This document shows, one piece after another, positions 8,921 to 19,033 of a stretch of DNA of 49,713 bases; positions within the stretch are counted from its first letter, which is position 1; every line of letters begins with the position of its first letter. The notes under the pieces were generated by a model. It worked only from the letters and a program-made list of their open reading frames with translations. It was not told the DNA's origin and ran no database searches. The DNA comes from Beijerinckiaceae bacterium (lineage in GTDB: Bacteria; Pseudomonadota; Alphaproteobacteria; Rhizobiales; Beijerinckiaceae). Location of the stretch: positions 1 to 49,713 of the forward strand of contig CANJVX010000023.1 in NCBI GenBank assembly GCA_947478405.1. The letters are read 5' to 3'. Made by a program: the position numbers and the translations under genes.

Positions 8921-11739
8921 GCCTTTTTCATGGCCTTCTTTTTCGCAGGCGCTTTTTTGGCGGCCGTCTTTTTGACAGCTGCCTTTTTGGCGGGAGCTTT
9001 TTTGCCAGCAGCCTTCTTCTTGGCAGCGCCTTTTTTCGGGGCCTTTTTGGCAGCCTTGCGGGCAGCGCCCGGTCCCGCTTTATCCTCTATCAGGCGCAAG
9101 GCCTCGTCGAGCGAGACATCATCTGGCGCTTGGCCCTTGGGAATTGTGGCGTTGATCTTGCCCCAATTCACATAAGGTCCATAGCGACCCGCGCGCACAC
9201 TCACCGGTCCGCCAGCAGGATGGACGCCCAGAACCTTGCCTCCGCCTTCGTCTCCGCCCGTGCCATTTTGCTTGGCTTCAATCAACGCCACAGCGGCTTC
9301 CAGGGTGAAGCTGTCGGGATCAGTGCCCTTCGGGATCGTCGCATTGATCTTATTCCAAGCAACATAAGGCCCGAAACGTCCCGCTTTCACTGCAATCGTG
9401 CCGCCCTTGGGGTGATCCCCCAATTCACGGCCGGCAAAACGGCCACCACCGCCACGCTGTTCTTTCGTGGTGATGAGATCGATAGCGCGATTACCGCCGA
9501 TTTCGAGCACATCATCATCCTTGCCCAGATTTGCATAGGTTTTTTGATGCTGCACATATGAACCATAGCGGCCTATGCCGGCGAGAATTGGCTCGCCGGA
9601 AGTCGGATGTTTTGCCACTTCACGCGGCAAGGACAAAAGCGCCAGCGCGATTTCAAACGTGACATCTTCCAGTGCGATACCGCGTGGAAGTGAGGTCTTT
9701 TTAGAATCCTTCTGGTCGCCCAATTGCACATAGGGGCCAAAGCGGCCATTGCGTGCAGAGACTTCCAGTTCGCTCGCCGGATCAGCGCCCAACACTTTCA
9801 CACCCGGACGCCCCGACGCATCACCTTCATCTGAAGCCGAAACAGCGCGGGTGAATTTGCATTCGGGATAATTGGTGCAGCCAACGAAGGCGCCAAATTT
9901 GGACAATTTCAGCGAGAGCTGACCCGCGCCGCAAGCCGGGCAGGCGCGCGGATCACCCACGCCTTCCTTTTCAGGGAAGATATGGGGGGCGAGAAGATCA
10001 TTCAGTGCATCGAGCACTTGCGTGGTGCGCAGATCCGCTGTGCCTGCAAGTGCCACGGAAAATTCCGCCCAGAAATCACGCAGCAATTGCTTCCAGTGAA
10101 TGTCATGGCTGGTAACAAGATCAAGCTTTTCTTCCAAAGCCGCTGTGAAATCATATTCAACATAGCGGGTGAAGAAGCTTTCCAGGAAGGCCACGACCAA
10201 GCGGCCGCGATCTTCCGGCACGAGGCGCTTTTTCTCAAGGCGCACATAGGTGCGGTCGCGCAGCACAGCCAAAGTCGAGGCATAGGTCGAGGGGCGACCA
10301 ATGCCTAGCTCTTCCATGCGCTTCACCAGAGTTGCTTCTGTGAAGCGGGGCGGCGGCTCGGTAAAATGCTGAACCGCTTCGATGCGCTCTTTGCTCAGCC
10401 GGTCGCCCGATGCCATGGGCGGCAGGCGGTTGGCATCTTCATCGTCCTCGTCATCGCGGCCTTCCTGATACAATTTCAGGAAGCCATCGAAACGTACAAC
10501 CTGGCCGGTCGCGCGCAAATCGATCTGCTTGTAAGCGCCGCTGTTCACGCTTGCGGAAATGTCGACGCTGGTGCGTTCCATCTCAGCCGATTCCATCTGG
10601 CTGGCAACGGTGCGCGTCCAGATGAGGTCGTAGAGACGGGCCTGCTCGTCATTCTCGGCGCTGCGCGAAAAGGCGCGCGGCAAACGGGAGAGATCTGTCG
10701 GGCGGACTGCTTCATGCGCTTCCTGCGCATTTTTCGCCTTTGCTGAATATTTGCGCGGAACGCCGGGCAGATATTTGGCGCCGAATTCTTCTTCGATCAC
10801 GCGTCGCGTGCCGGCAATGGCTTCTGGTGCCATGTCGACGCCGTCAGTTCGCATATAAGTGATGATGCCGTCTTCATAGAGTCGCTGTGCTACTTGCATG
10901 GTGCGCGCTGGGGCAAATCCCAATTTGCGCGAGGCTTCCTGTTGCAGGGTCGAGGTTGTGAAGGGCGGGTAGGGGTGTCGCTTGGCGGGTTTTGATTCCA
11001 CCGAGACCACGTCGAAATCGGCATTTTCCAAAGCTGTCTTGAACGCATTCGCGTCTGTGCCCGTGCCGATGTCGAGACGGTTGATCTTCTTGCCATCGGC
11101 ACCGATGAGGCGGGCCGAGAACGGCGCACCCTGTTTGGTCTTCAGGAAAGCTTCCAGCGACCAATATTCACGCGCTTTAAATTTTTCGATTTCAAGTTCG
11201 CGATCGCAGACAAGGCGGAGCGCGACCGATTGCACCCGACCTGCCGAGCGGGCGCCGGGCAACTTACGCCACAGAACGGGCGAGAGCTTGAAGCCGACGA
11301 GATAATCAAGGGCACGACGGGCGAGATAAGCATCGACCAGATCGGCATCGATCTCGCGCGGGTGTTTCATCGCCTCCAGAATGGCCGTCTTGGTGATGGC
11401 ATTGAAGACGACGCGCTGGACGCGCTTGTCTTTGAGAACCTTCTTTGCCTTCAGAATTTCCAGGACGTGCCACGAAATGGCTTCGCCCTCGCGATCCGGA
11501 TCGGTTGCCAGAATCACGCCGTCGGCTTCTTTCACGGCGGCCGCAATCTCGGCCAGACGCTTGGAGGCCTTGAAATCGATCTGCCATTTCATCTCGAAAT
11601 CAGCATCAGGATCGACCGCGCCATCCTCCGAGGGGAGGTCGCGCACATGGCCAAATGAGGCGTAAACCTCATAGCCCGGTCCCAGATATTTGTTGATCGT
11701 CTTGGCCTTGGCGGGCGACTCGACGATGACGACATCCAT
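8917..11739 (-). CDS. topA: DNA topoisomerase I
   Basis: Type IA topoisomerase relaxing negative supercoils. The 940-aa protein has a Toprim domain (starting 'VIVESPAKAKTINKYLG', with the metal motif 'DPDREGEAISWH'), the active-site Tyr in 'GIITYMRTDG' (about residue 300), and one C4 zinc finger (CPAC...C...C, about 600). At least four C-terminal GRYGPYV-type repeat domains follow, then a Lys/Ala tail of about 50 residues resembling histone H1 repeats. Such tails raise DNA affinity and processivity in other bacteria. ATG 11737-11739 follows AGGAT at good spacing. It is the first gene of the topA-rnr-DUF983-NUDIX operon. Confidence 0.97.
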   Translation of the reverse strand: MDVVIVESPAKAKTINKYLGPGYEVYASFGHVRDLPSEDGAVDPDADFEMKWQIDFKASKRLAEIAAAVKEADGVILATDPDREGEAISWHVLEILKAKKVLKDKRVQRVVFNAITKTAILEAMKHPREIDADLVDAYLARRALDYLVGFKLSPVLWRKLPGARSAGRVQSVALRLVCDRELEIEKFKAREYWSLEAFLKTKQGAPFSARLIGADGKKINRLDIGTGTDANAFKTALENADFDVVSVESKPAKRHPYPPFTTSTLQQEASRKLGFAPARTMQVAQRLYEDGIITYMRTDGVDMAPEAIAGTRRVIEEEFGAKYLPGVPRKYSAKAKNAQEAHEAVRPTDLSRLPRAFSRSAENDEQARLYDLIWTRTVASQMESAEMERTSVDISASVNSGAYKQIDLRATGQVVRFDGFLKLYQEGRDDEDDEDANRLPPMASGDRLSKERIEAVQHFTEPPPRFTEATLVKRMEELGIGRPSTYASTLAVLRDRTYVRLEKKRLVPEDRGRLVVAFLESFFTRYVEYDFTAALEEKLDLVTSHDIHWKQLLRDFWAEFSVALAGTADLRTTQVLDALNDLLAPHIFPEKEGVGDPRACPACGAGQLSLKLSKFGAFVGCTNYPECKFTRAVSASDEGDASGRPGVKVLGADPASELEVSARNGRFGPYVQLGDQKDSKKTSLPRGIALEDVTFEIALALLSLPREVAKHPTSGEPILAGIGRYGSYVQHQKTYANLGKDDDVLEIGGNRAIDLITTKEQRGGGGRFAGRELGDHPKGGTIAVKAGRFGPYVAWNKINATIPKGTDPDSFTLEAAVALIEAKQNGTGGDEGGGKVLGVHPAGGPVSVRAGRYGPYVNWGKINATIPKGQAPDDVSLDEALRLIEDKAGPGAARKAAKKAPKKGAAKKKAAGKKAPAKKAAVKKTAAKKAPAKKKAMKKA

Positions 11740-11893
11740 GGAAATATCCTGAAAATCAGATGGTTATGTGATTTGGCGGATCGCGACGGGTGCCCTTTCG
11801 GGGTGCTGCGGGCCAAGCTTTGGAGGCGAAACATGGTGGAGGGGCGATGGCCTGTCAAATGGTACTCTTGCCCGAATGGCTGCGAAGGCGTCC

Positions 11894-11917
11894 CTGCTCC
11901 CCCTTAAGGGGGAGCAG
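11894..11917. repeat. 24-bp perfect palindrome between topA and the ClC gene
   Basis: CTGCTCCCCC (11894-11903), TTAA, GGGGGAGCAG (11908-11917): every base is symmetric, so both strands form the same 10-bp hairpin. It lies between divergent genes, so a terminator role is unlikely. It may be a dispersed palindromic element or a protein site. A shorter CTCCCG-TAAG-CGGGAG hairpin lies at 393-408. Confidence 0.5.
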
Positions 11918-11973
11918 AAAATTTTGCACAGCGACCCGGATCGTCTATGCAAACGGACCCGATCGGAGAGCCT

Positions 11974-13731
11974 ATGGCCGCGCTGCCAACGCAGAAGTTT
12001 GAACGGTTCTTGCCCCATTGGATGCGCACATTCGTGCGCGCTCGTGAGAGTGGATTGGCCGTGGCGGGGCTTGTCATCGGCCTCATGTCGGGCGTGTTGG
12101 TCGGGCTCATCGCCAATGGCGCGCAATGGGCGCATGAGGTTTTGTTTCATCTGGTGCCCGAAGAGCGTCTGTCGGCTCAGGCCTTCATCAATCCGCTGCT
12201 TGCTCTGGCTGTTCCTTTTGCTGGCGGGCTTTTGCTCTCGCTGCTGGTCTGGCGCGTTGGCGCGCGGTTCAAGGATGAAATGGCAGATGCTATAGAAGCC
12301 AATGCGCTGCATGGCGGGCGTCTTCGGATCGGCGGCTCTATTTATATTACGGTGCAGACATTTATTTCCAATGCGTGCGGCGCCTCGGTCGGGCTTGAGG
12401 CGGCCTATACGCAGGTTTGCGCGGCGCTCTCATCTTTTCTTGGTAGTGGCTTGGCGGCACGTCGCTCCGACATGCGCTTGCTGGTTGCCTGCGGGGCCGC
12501 GGGGGCTATTTCGGCTGCGTTCGGGGCGCCGCTGGCTGGCGCTTTCTATGCGTTTGAAGTGGTGCTCGGTGCCTATGCCGTGGCCTCGCTGGTGCCGGTC
12601 ACCGCGAGCGCGATTGTGGCGAGCTATGTCTCGGGTCTGGTCACGCATCGGCACGGGCCTTTGCCAATTATCACCGAGTTCCATGCCGCGACCGGGGCGT
12701 TTTTAGGTCATGTCATTATATTAGGGGCGCTTTGTGCGCTTGGCGCGATCCTGTTGATGCGGGGCGTGGCATTGGCCGAGCGGATGTTTGGCCACAAGCG
12801 TTTCCCCGCTTTTTTGCGCCCCGCTGTTGGTGGCTTGATCGTTGGTGGTTTCGGCCTCGTCACGCCACAGGTTTTAGGCGCGGGTCATGGCGCTTTTCAG
12901 CTCAATCTCACGCAAGCGGTGCCGCTGGGTATGGTCGCAGGCGTATTGGTGCTCAAAGGTCTGGCTTCGGCCATTTCTTTGGGTTCTGGTTTTCGCGGCG
13001 GTTTGTTCTTCGCATCGCTTTTGATGGGTGGATTGCTTGGGCGTCTTTATGCCGAAACCGCCACGCTCTATACGCCATTTGAATTTCCAGCAGGCCTTGC
13101 CGCTATTGCCGGCATGGCGGCTTTTGGGACGGGCGTGCTGGGCGCGCCGATCAGCATGACGGTGTTGGCGCTGGAGACCACGGGTGATTTTTCGGTGACG
13201 GCGGCTGCATTGGCAGCCTCTTTGATCTGCGCTCTGATTGTGCGCGAGACCTTCGGCTATTCATTTGCCACCTGGCGCTTCCATCTGCGTGGCGAAACCA
13301 TTCGGGGGCCCCATGATGTGGGCTGGGTGCGCCAACTCATTGTCGCCCGGCTGATGAGCAAGGATCTGCGCACCGTGCCATCTGACGTCTCGGTCAGCGT
13401 TGCGCGCGAGATGTTTCCGGCGGGCAGCACGCGCCAGATCATGGCTGTGAACGCGCAAGGCCGCTATGAGGGCCTCATCCTTTCCGACAATCTGCAGGGC
13501 GCGGCGCCGGAGCGGCCGGTGTCCGAGCTTGCCCATCAGCGCGAAGTCTTCCTGCTGCCGGAGATGGATATCCGCGAGACGCTGGATGCCTTTGAAAAAG
13601 CCGAAACCGATGTTCTGGCCGTGATCGATGGGCCGCAGAGCCGCCTTTTGCTGGGCCTTGTGACGGAATCGCATGCCCTGCGCCGCTATGGCGAGGAGCT
13701 TGAGCGCCGGAACCGAGAATTTTTGCGCTAA
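11974..13731 (+). CDS. ClC-family chloride channel/antiporter
   Basis: Inner-membrane ClC protein moving Cl- (or another anion) through homodimeric pores, with about 10 hydrophobic helices over residues 20-425. Family blocks present are 'ASVGLEAAYTQ' at the selectivity helix, which keeps the gating-type Glu although the usual GREGP is altered to GLEAA, then 'AAFGAPLAGAFYAFEVVL', and 'LGSGFRGGLFFASLLMGG' in place of GxFxP. After the channel, residues about 450-560 resemble a reduced CBS pair ('MSKDLRTVPSDVSV...'). ATG 11974 follows GGAGAG at good spacing, so it is preferred over ATG 11947. It diverges from topA. Confidence 0.88.
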   Translation: MAALPTQKFERFLPHWMRTFVRARESGLAVAGLVIGLMSGVLVGLIANGAQWAHEVLFHLVPEERLSAQAFINPLLALAVPFAGGLLLSLLVWRVGARFKDEMADAIEANALHGGRLRIGGSIYITVQTFISNACGASVGLEAAYTQVCAALSSFLGSGLAARRSDMRLLVACGAAGAISAAFGAPLAGAFYAFEVVLGAYAVASLVPVTASAIVASYVSGLVTHRHGPLPIITEFHAATGAFLGHVIILGALCALGAILLMRGVALAERMFGHKRFPAFLRPAVGGLIVGGFGLVTPQVLGAGHGAFQLNLTQAVPLGMVAGVLVLKGLASAISLGSGFRGGLFFASLLMGGLLGRLYAETATLYTPFEFPAGLAAIAGMAAFGTGVLGAPISMTVLALETTGDFSVTAAALAASLICALIVRETFGYSFATWRFHLRGETIRGPHDVGWVRQLIVARLMSKDLRTVPSDVSVSVAREMFPAGSTRQIMAVNAQGRYEGLILSDNLQGAAPERPVSELAHQREVFLLPEMDIRETLDAFEKAETDVLAVIDGPQSRLLLGLVTESHALRRYGEELERRNREFLR

Positions 13732-13799
13732 CCTTCTTTTGTTGAGGACAGGGGCTCGCGCTTGCCATGTCTGGGGATTGCCCCCTATACACACGACTT

Positions 13800-14750
13800 A
13801 TGGCAAGTCTGCGCGCAAAGACCTCGTTCAATCACCGGCATCTGCTCGGCATCGGAGGGCTTTCCCGCCCTGAGATCGAGCATTTGCTCGATATGGCCGA
13901 TGCGGCCGTCAAAGTCTCCCGGCAGGTTGAGAAGAAACGCACGGTCCTCTCGGGCCGCACACAGATCAACCTCTTCTTCGAAGCCTCCACCCGCACGCAA
14001 TCTTCCTTCGAGCTTGCAGGCAAGCGGCTCGGCGCCGATGTGATGAATATGGCGGTCGCCAATTCGAGCGTAAATAAGGGCGAGACGCTGATCGACACGG
14101 CGGTCACGCTGAATGCGATGCGCCCCGATCTCATCATTGTGCGCCATTATTGCTCGGGCGCGGTCGAACTTCTGGCCAAAAAAGTATCCTGCTCAGTGGT
14201 CAATGCGGGCGATGGTTCGCATGAACACCCCACACAAGCACTGCTTGATGCGCTGACCATCCGCCGCCGATTGGGTCGAATCGACGGACTGACGGTTGCG
14301 ATTTGCGGTGACGTGGCCCATTCGCGCGTTGCGCGCTCCAACATGATCTTGCTGACCCAGATGGGCGCGCGTGTCCGTGTAGTGGCGCCCTCGACCTTGC
14401 TGCCAGCTGGCATTGAGCGCATGGGCGTCGAAGTGTTTCGTGATTTCAACAAGGGCATTGCGGGCGCCGACATTGTCATGATGCTGCGCCTGCAGCGCGA
14501 GCGCATGGATGGTGCTTATGTGCCTTCCCTGAATGAATATGCGCGCTTCCACGGGCTCACTGAAGAAAAGCTTTTTGCTGCCGCACCCGATGCGCTAGTG
14601 ATGCATCCGGGCCCTATCAATCGCGGGGTGGAGATTGACTCCGATGTCGCCGATGGTGCGCGCTCGCTGATCAATGAACAGGTCGAGATGGGTGTGGCCG
14701 TGCGGATGGCCGTGCTCGAAGTGCTGGCCCAACATTTGCCGAACGGGTGA
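13800..14750 (+). CDS. pyrB: Aspartate carbamoyltransferase catalytic subunit
   Basis: Catalyses carbamoyl phosphate + L-aspartate to N-carbamoyl-aspartate, the committed step of pyrimidine synthesis. Motifs are the carbamoyl-phosphate loop '[12 protein letters not shown]', 'HPTQALLD', the Asp-binding 'MLRLQRERM' and '[11 protein letters not shown]' near the end. Starting at ATG 13800 gives 316 aa aligned with relatives ('...[11 protein letters not shown]'). An in-frame ATG at 13767 would add 11 residues, and neither has a convincing ribosome-binding site. It is followed nine bases later by a dihydroorotase-like gene, the usual pyrB-pyrC pair in which the non-catalytic PyrC-like subunit assembles with ATCase. 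Confidence 0.95.
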   Translation: MASLRAKTSFNHRHLLGIGGLSRPEIEHLLDMADAAVKVSRQVEKKRTVLSGRTQINLFFEASTRTQSSFELAGKRLGADVMNMAVANSSVNKGETLIDTAVTLNAMRPDLIIVRHYCSGAVELLAKKVSCSVVNAGDGSHEHPTQALLDALTIRRRLGRIDGLTVAICGDVAHSRVARSNMILLTQMGARVRVVAPSTLLPAGIERMGVEVFRDFNKGIAGADIVMMLRLQRERMDGAYVPSLNEYARFHGLTEEKLFAAAPDALVMHPGPINRGVEIDSDVADGARSLINEQVEMGVAVRMAVLEVLAQHLPNG

Positions 14751-14759
14751 GGTGAGACC

Positions 14760-16031
14760 ATGACCACACGCCCCATCGCCCTCCTCGACGCCCGCCTGAT
14801 CGATCCGGTCGCCGGAACCGAAACGCGTGGTGGCGTTCTTGTCGAAAACGGCCTCATCAAGGATGTCGGAGCAAGGGTGACGCGCGCCAATGTCGGCAGC
14901 AGCGCTGACGTGATCGAATGTGCTGGCGATGTCGTCTCGCCCGGTCTCATCGATATGCGCGCGTCCGAGCATCGCGAGACCATCCAGTCCATTTCGAAAG
15001 CGGCAGCAGCGGGTGGCGTCACCAGCGTGTGCGTGTCGCCCGAGAGCAATCCGGTTCTCGACACAACAGCCGTGGTTGATTTTTTCGTGCGCCGTGCGCG
15101 CGACCATGATGGCGTTCGCTTCTATCCTATTGCCGCTCTGACCAAGGGGCTTGCGGGTAAAGAAATTGGCGAGATGGGATTGCTGGGCCAGGCCGGCGCC
15201 ATTGCTTTTGGAAATGGGCAACATTCCGTGCGCGATACGCAGGTGATGCGCCGCGCGATGACCTATTCGTGCGATTTCGATGCGCTTGTGCTGCATGTGC
15301 CCCAAGACGCGGATCTCGCCGCCAGCGGTGTGATGAATGAGGGTGAATTTGCAACGCGTCTGGGTCTGATGGGCATTCCGCGCGAAGCGGAAGTCATCAT
15401 GCTGGATCGCGATCTGCGTCTCGTGGCCATGACCGGTGCGCGCTATCATGCTGAACTTGTCTCGACCACATTGTCGGTCGATGCGATTTCACGCGCGCGC
15501 GCACAAGGTTTGAACGTCACCTGTGGTGTGTCGATCAATCATCTCACGCTGAATGAAAATGACATTGGCGATTATCGCACCTTCCTGAAACTCATGCCGC
15601 CCTTGCGCCATGAAGAGGAGCGTCTCGCGCTGGTTGAAGCGCTGAACGCCGGCGCCATTGATGTGATTGTCTCTGACCATTGTGGTCAGGATGTTGAAGA
15701 CAAGCGCGTGCCATTTGCCGAAGCCGAGGCGGGCGCTTTGGGTCTTGAAACCATGCTGGCTGCAGCTTTGCGTCTTGTGCATGCCGAGCAGATCAGCCTG
15801 CCCAAACTCATCCGCGCGATGACCTCGCGTCCGGCGGAGATTTTGGGATTGCCGCAAGGCCGCCTCGCCAAGGGCACGCCGGGCGATCTCATTCGCTTTG
15901 ATCCAGACGAACCTTTCGTCGTCGATCCGACAAAACTTCACTCACGTTGCAAGAACACGCCCTTTGATGAGGCGCGGCTGCAAGGTGTGGTCAAGCTCGC
16001 CATGGTTGCGGGCAAGATCGTGCACGGATAA
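14760..16031 (+). CDS. pyrC: Dihydroorotase-like protein (PyrC homologue, metal ligands lost)
   Basis: Amidohydrolase-fold protein of 423 aa in the pyrBC operon. The strand before the metal site reads '[14 protein letters not shown]': the HxH zinc motif found in active dihydroorotases is absent and several residues are missing compared with rhizobial homologues that read 'DMRVFxGEPG'. The usual 'TDHAPH' metal block near the C-terminus is 'SDHCGQD'. It is therefore expected to be the structural, non-catalytic partner of aspartate carbamoyltransferase, as described for Pseudomonas-type PyrC'. A second, active dihydroorotase should be encoded elsewhere. ATG follows a GAGGTGAG ribosome-binding site. 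Annotation pipelines will usually call it dihydroorotase. Confidence 0.9.
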   Translation: MTTRPIALLDARLIDPVAGTETRGGVLVENGLIKDVGARVTRANVGSSADVIECAGDVVSPGLIDMRASEHRETIQSISKAAAAGGVTSVCVSPESNPVLDTTAVVDFFVRRARDHDGVRFYPIAALTKGLAGKEIGEMGLLGQAGAIAFGNGQHSVRDTQVMRRAMTYSCDFDALVLHVPQDADLAASGVMNEGEFATRLGLMGIPREAEVIMLDRDLRLVAMTGARYHAELVSTTLSVDAISRARAQGLNVTCGVSINHLTLNENDIGDYRTFLKLMPPLRHEEERLALVEALNAGAIDVIVSDHCGQDVEDKRVPFAEAEAGALGLETMLAAALRLVHAEQISLPKLIRAMTSRPAEILGLPQGRLAKGTPGDLIRFDPDEPFVVDPTKLHSRCKNTPFDEARLQGVVKLAMVAGKIVHG

Positions 16032-16042
16032 GGCACGCCCAT

Positions 16043-16639
16043 ATGGAAGAGAAAATTATCAGCTTCGTTTTCGGCTATCTCCTTGGCTCGATTCCGTTTG
16101 GTATTTTGCTGACGAAGCTCGCGGGCACAGGCGATCTGCGCACCATCGGCTCAGGCAATATTGGTGCAACCAATGTTTTGCGCACAGGCCGCAAGGATCT
16201 CGCAGTCGCTACTTTGCTGCTCGATGCATTCAAAGGTACGGTTGCAGTGCTGATCGCCGCGCAATTTTCGCGCGAAGCCGCCATCCTTGCAGGGCTTGGT
16301 TCTTTCATCGGTCATCTCCATCCTGTCTGGCTGAAATTCAAGGGCGGGAAAGGCGTTGCGACTTTTCTAGGTCTTGTTCTGGCGCTGCATTGGCCCTCCG
16401 CACTCGTCTTCATTGGTGCTTGGCTCGCAGCGGCTTATCTCACGCGTTATTCGTCAGCTGGTGCGCTGGTCGCCAGCCTTGCTGTGCCTGTGTCGCTGAT
16501 GTTTTTTGGGCTTCAGGATGAGGCTGAGCTTTTCGTCGCGCTTGCGGTCTTGCTTTGGTTCCGCCACGCTGACAACATCCGTCGTCTGTTGAATGGCACG
16601 GAAGGCAAGATCGGCCAAAAATCCGATCCGAAGGCTTAA
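16043..16639 (+). CDS. plsY: Glycerol-3-phosphate acyltransferase PlsY
   Basis: Integral membrane enzyme transferring acyl from acyl-phosphate to glycerol-3-phosphate to give lysophosphatidic acid, the first step of phospholipid synthesis. The 198-aa protein has about five membrane segments and the three PlsY motifs: '[11 protein letters not shown]' with '[12 protein letters not shown]', '[18 protein letters not shown]' and the C-terminal '[18 protein letters not shown]'. It lies 11 bp after the pyrC-like stop and 42 bp before dprA, an arrangement frequently kept in Hyphomicrobiales and consistent with one transcript. Confidence 0.96.
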   Translation: MEEKIISFVFGYLLGSIPFGILLTKLAGTGDLRTIGSGNIGATNVLRTGRKDLAVATLLLDAFKGTVAVLIAAQFSREAAILAGLGSFIGHLHPVWLKFKGGKGVATFLGLVLALHWPSALVFIGAWLAAAYLTRYSSAGALVASLAVPVSLMFFGLQDEAELFVALAVLLWFRHADNIRRLLNGTEGKIGQKSDPKA

Positions 16640-16681
16640 AGTTTTACATTTGTTTTTTATTTTTTTGACGGGGCTTTCCCC

Positions 16682-17911
16682 ATGCAATTGTCCGATGCGC
16701 AGCGGTTGGATTGGCTGCGCCTGATCCGCAGTGAAAATATCGGTCCGCGCACGTTTCGAGCCCTCGTCAATCGCTATGGCGGGGCAGGGCCCGCGCTTGA
16801 GGCGCTTCCCTTTTTGGCCAAGCAAGGTGGTCGGACGATCCGTATCGCCGCGCGCGAGGATTGCGAGCGCGAGATCGAGGCCGTGCATAGATTCGGCGCG
16901 CGTCTCTTGTGTCTTGGCGAAGAGGGGTATCCGAAAGCCTTGCGCGCCATTGATGCGCCGCCCCCTGTTTTATGTGTGCTAGGTCGCATTGAACTGTTTG
17001 CGCGCCCGAGCCTTGCCATTGTCGGATCGCGCAATGCTTCCGCAGCAGGGCTTGCTTTTACCGAACGCATGTCCGCAGAGCTTGGTGCGCAGGATATGGT
17101 CATCGTGTCTGGTCTTGCGCGCGGCATTGATGCGCGCGCCCATCGCGCCGCGTTGCAAACGGGGACGGTCGCCGTTCTTGCGGGCGGCTTGGACCGCATT
17201 TATCCAGCTGAACATGAAGATCTCGCGCGCGCCATTTCTGAGCGTGGCATTCTCGTCAGTGAAATGCCGCTGGGGTGGGAAGCGCGCGGGCGTGATTTTC
17301 CACGCCGCAATCGTTTGGTCTCTGGGCTTTCGCTCGGCACTTTGGTGATTGAGGCTGCGCGTCGGTCTGGTTCTCTCATCACGGCGCGTTTTGCAGGCGA
17401 GCAGGGGAGAGAAGTTTTTGCTGTGCCGGGATCGCCGCTTGATCCGCGTGCGGAGGGCACAAATGATCTGTTGCGCGAGGGCGCAATGATCTGCACGCAA
17501 TCCTCCGACATTCTTGATGCGCTCGCCCCCATTCTGCGCGATGGTCTGCCTGAACCCGGCATATTGTTTGAAACGCAGGAAGAAACAGCCGAGCCCTTGT
17601 GGGATGAGCTTGATCTGGTTGGGGCGTCACCATCGCCTTTGTCCGCGCCCGGACATGAGATGGATGAAGATCCAGCGTCGCCCTACATCGCGCCTTCGCT
17701 CTCGCGCCCGCGCTCAGATGTGGATTGGCGGGCATGCATACTTTTGCTGCTGGGGCCATCACCCGTTTCTGTTGATGATCTGGCACGCCTCAGCGAAGCG
17801 CCGATGGCGCAATTGCGCACAATTCTCTTTGACCTTGAAATGGAAGGCGCAATCGAGCGCCATGGTGGCGGGCTTATCTCGTTGATCCTGCGAGATACTC
17901 ATTCGGCGTGA
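16682..17911 (+). CDS. dprA: DNA processing protein DprA (Smf)
   Basis: Binds incoming single-stranded DNA and loads RecA during natural transformation. It is widespread even in species not known to be competent. The 409-aa protein has an N-terminal SAM-like region ('[20 protein letters not shown]'), the Rossmann core (about residues 110-300: '[11 protein letters not shown]', '[17 protein letters not shown]', '[12 protein letters not shown]', '[17 protein letters not shown]') and a C-terminal winged helix ('[31 protein letters not shown]'). The ATG follows GGGGCTTTCCCC. It converges on the small minus-strand gene behind it, with 13 bp overlap. Confidence 0.95.
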   Translation: MQLSDAQRLDWLRLIRSENIGPRTFRALVNRYGGAGPALEALPFLAKQGGRTIRIAAREDCEREIEAVHRFGARLLCLGEEGYPKALRAIDAPPPVLCVLGRIELFARPSLAIVGSRNASAAGLAFTERMSAELGAQDMVIVSGLARGIDARAHRAALQTGTVAVLAGGLDRIYPAEHEDLARAISERGILVSEMPLGWEARGRDFPRRNRLVSGLSLGTLVIEAARRSGSLITARFAGEQGREVFAVPGSPLDPRAEGTNDLLREGAMICTQSSDILDALAPILRDGLPEPGILFETQEETAEPLWDELDLVGASPSPLSAPGHEMDEDPASPYIAPSLSRPRSDVDWRACILLLLGPSPVSVDDLARLSEAPMAQLRTILFDLEMEGAIERHGGGLISLILRDTHSA

Positions 17912-18174
17912 TATAGTGCCTGGGTTTGAGCTTCGTGCTCGGGCTGTTTGTCTTTTGGAACCTGTGCGATCGTGTCAGCTTCCGCACGCGCCATCGCGAG
18001 AAAATAGGCGAGCAATTCCAGATTGGCGGTATTTGCCATGCGCTCCAGATCAAGCACCATCTGGCTGATGTAGCGCGCAAGCTCGTTGCGTGCATTGCTC
18101 TCCTGCGGCACAGGCGCAGATGTGCGATGGATGCGGGCCACATTGCCTTCATTCGTCACGACGGGTTGCGACAT
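17899..18174 (-). CDS. Conserved alphaproteobacterial small protein, function unknown
   Basis: A 91-aa soluble protein with a mostly helical core, '[40 protein letters not shown]', of a type I recognise from many Hyphomicrobiales genomes, where it is annotated as hypothetical. The conserved part sits in the middle, with disordered, variable ends. It overlaps the dprA stop codon by 13 bp on the opposite strand. No catalytic motif is visible and its function is unknown. A second overlapping minus-strand frame (17874-18152) is a shadow of it. Confidence 0.7.
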   Translation of the reverse strand: MSQPVVTNEGNVARIHRTSAPVPQESNARNELARYISQMVLDLERMANTANLELLAYFLAMARAEADTIAQVPKDKQPEHEAQTQALYHAE

Positions 18175-18353
18175 TTTTCAAAACTCGAAACAGTTTTCAT
18201 TAACCCTGAGACTATCACAACGGTTCTCGAGGGAAACGGTAAAGATCAAGCTGTCGCGCGTGCATCAACAGTTTGCCGTCAGCCTGGCTGACAGTTCGGA
18301 TGCCGCTGCGGAATGTTTCGGCATGAGCCCATGGATTATGCGGTGGGTCTGTT

Positions 18354-18842
18354 TCAGGCTTGCCGTTCGCGCTGAAGGTGCTGCATCCGGTCGAGCGCGC
18401 CTTGCAGAATGTAAGCTGCCGCCATCCGGTCGACCACTTCAGCGCGTTTGGCGCGTGAGGCATCCTGTTCGATCAGCGTGCGTGTGACAGCGGCCGTTGA
18501 CAGGCGCTCATCCCAGAACAGGACCGGCAGAGACATGTGCTGGCCCAGATTGCGAACGAAGGTTCGGGTCGCCTGCGCGCGCGGCCCCTCGGTTCCATCC
18601 ATATTGAGCGGCATGCCGATGACCAGTGCGACAGCCTCCTGCGCTTTGGCGAGTGCCGCGAGTTTTTGCACATCGGCCGTAAACTTCTCGCGCCGAATGG
18701 TCTCCAGCGGCGTTGCAATGTGGCGTTCCACATCGGTAACCGCGACGCCGATGGTTTTGGTGCCGAGGTCGAGCCCGAAGAGCCGAGCATAGCGCGGTAG
18801 ACGTTCGAGGAGTGCCTCTATGGTAAGAATTTCAATGGCCAT
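18354..18842 (-). CDS. ruvX: Putative Holliday junction resolvase / pre-16S rRNA nuclease RuvX (YqgF)
   Basis: RNase H-fold nuclease implicated in 16S rRNA 5'-end maturation and proposed as a Holliday-junction resolvase. The 162-aa protein shows the motifs 'RLFGLDLGTKTIGVAVTD' (first catalytic Asp), 'VALVIGMPLNMDGTEGPRA', 'LFWDERLSTAAV' and 'VDRMAAAYILQGALDRM' (final Asp). ATG 18840-18842 follows AAAGG. It diverges from gatCAB with a gap of about 190 bp, the arrangement seen in many Hyphomicrobiales. Length is slightly above the family average because of a short N-terminal extension. Confidence 0.94.
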   Translation of the reverse strand: MAIEILTIEALLERLPRYARLFGLDLGTKTIGVAVTDVERHIATPLETIRREKFTADVQKLAALAKAQEAVALVIGMPLNMDGTEGPRAQATRTFVRNLGQHMSLPVLFWDERLSTAAVTRTLIEQDASRAKRAEVVDRMAAAYILQGALDRMQHLQRERQA

Positions 18843-18948
18843 GACCTTTGGGGTAGCATTTTTGTTTGGCCATGCCGAGGCCTCTTCTTAAAGGCCTGCC
18901 AGGCTACTCGGTTCGTGGGGATGGTCCGGGCAATCCTGCACCCCGCGT

Positions 18949-18978
18949 TTGCTCACCCCTCTGGGGGGGTGCTATAGC
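18949..18978 (+). promoter_or_regulatory. Possible promoter of gatCAB
   Basis: TTGCTC (18949-18954) and TATAGC (18973-18978) are separated by 18 bp, about 55 bp before the gatC ATG. The match to sigma-70 consensus is moderate. The spacer contains a C-run/G-run that can pair. Confidence 0.3.
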
Positions 18979-19033
18979 CTCACTTCCCTATTAACTCGCC
19001 GTTTAATCCCGCCGTTTTTGCCTCGGAGTTTCC

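Noticed and set aside
8198-9175. 325-codon plus-strand ORF
   Set aside because: Antisense to rnr and the topA tail; no recognisable domain.
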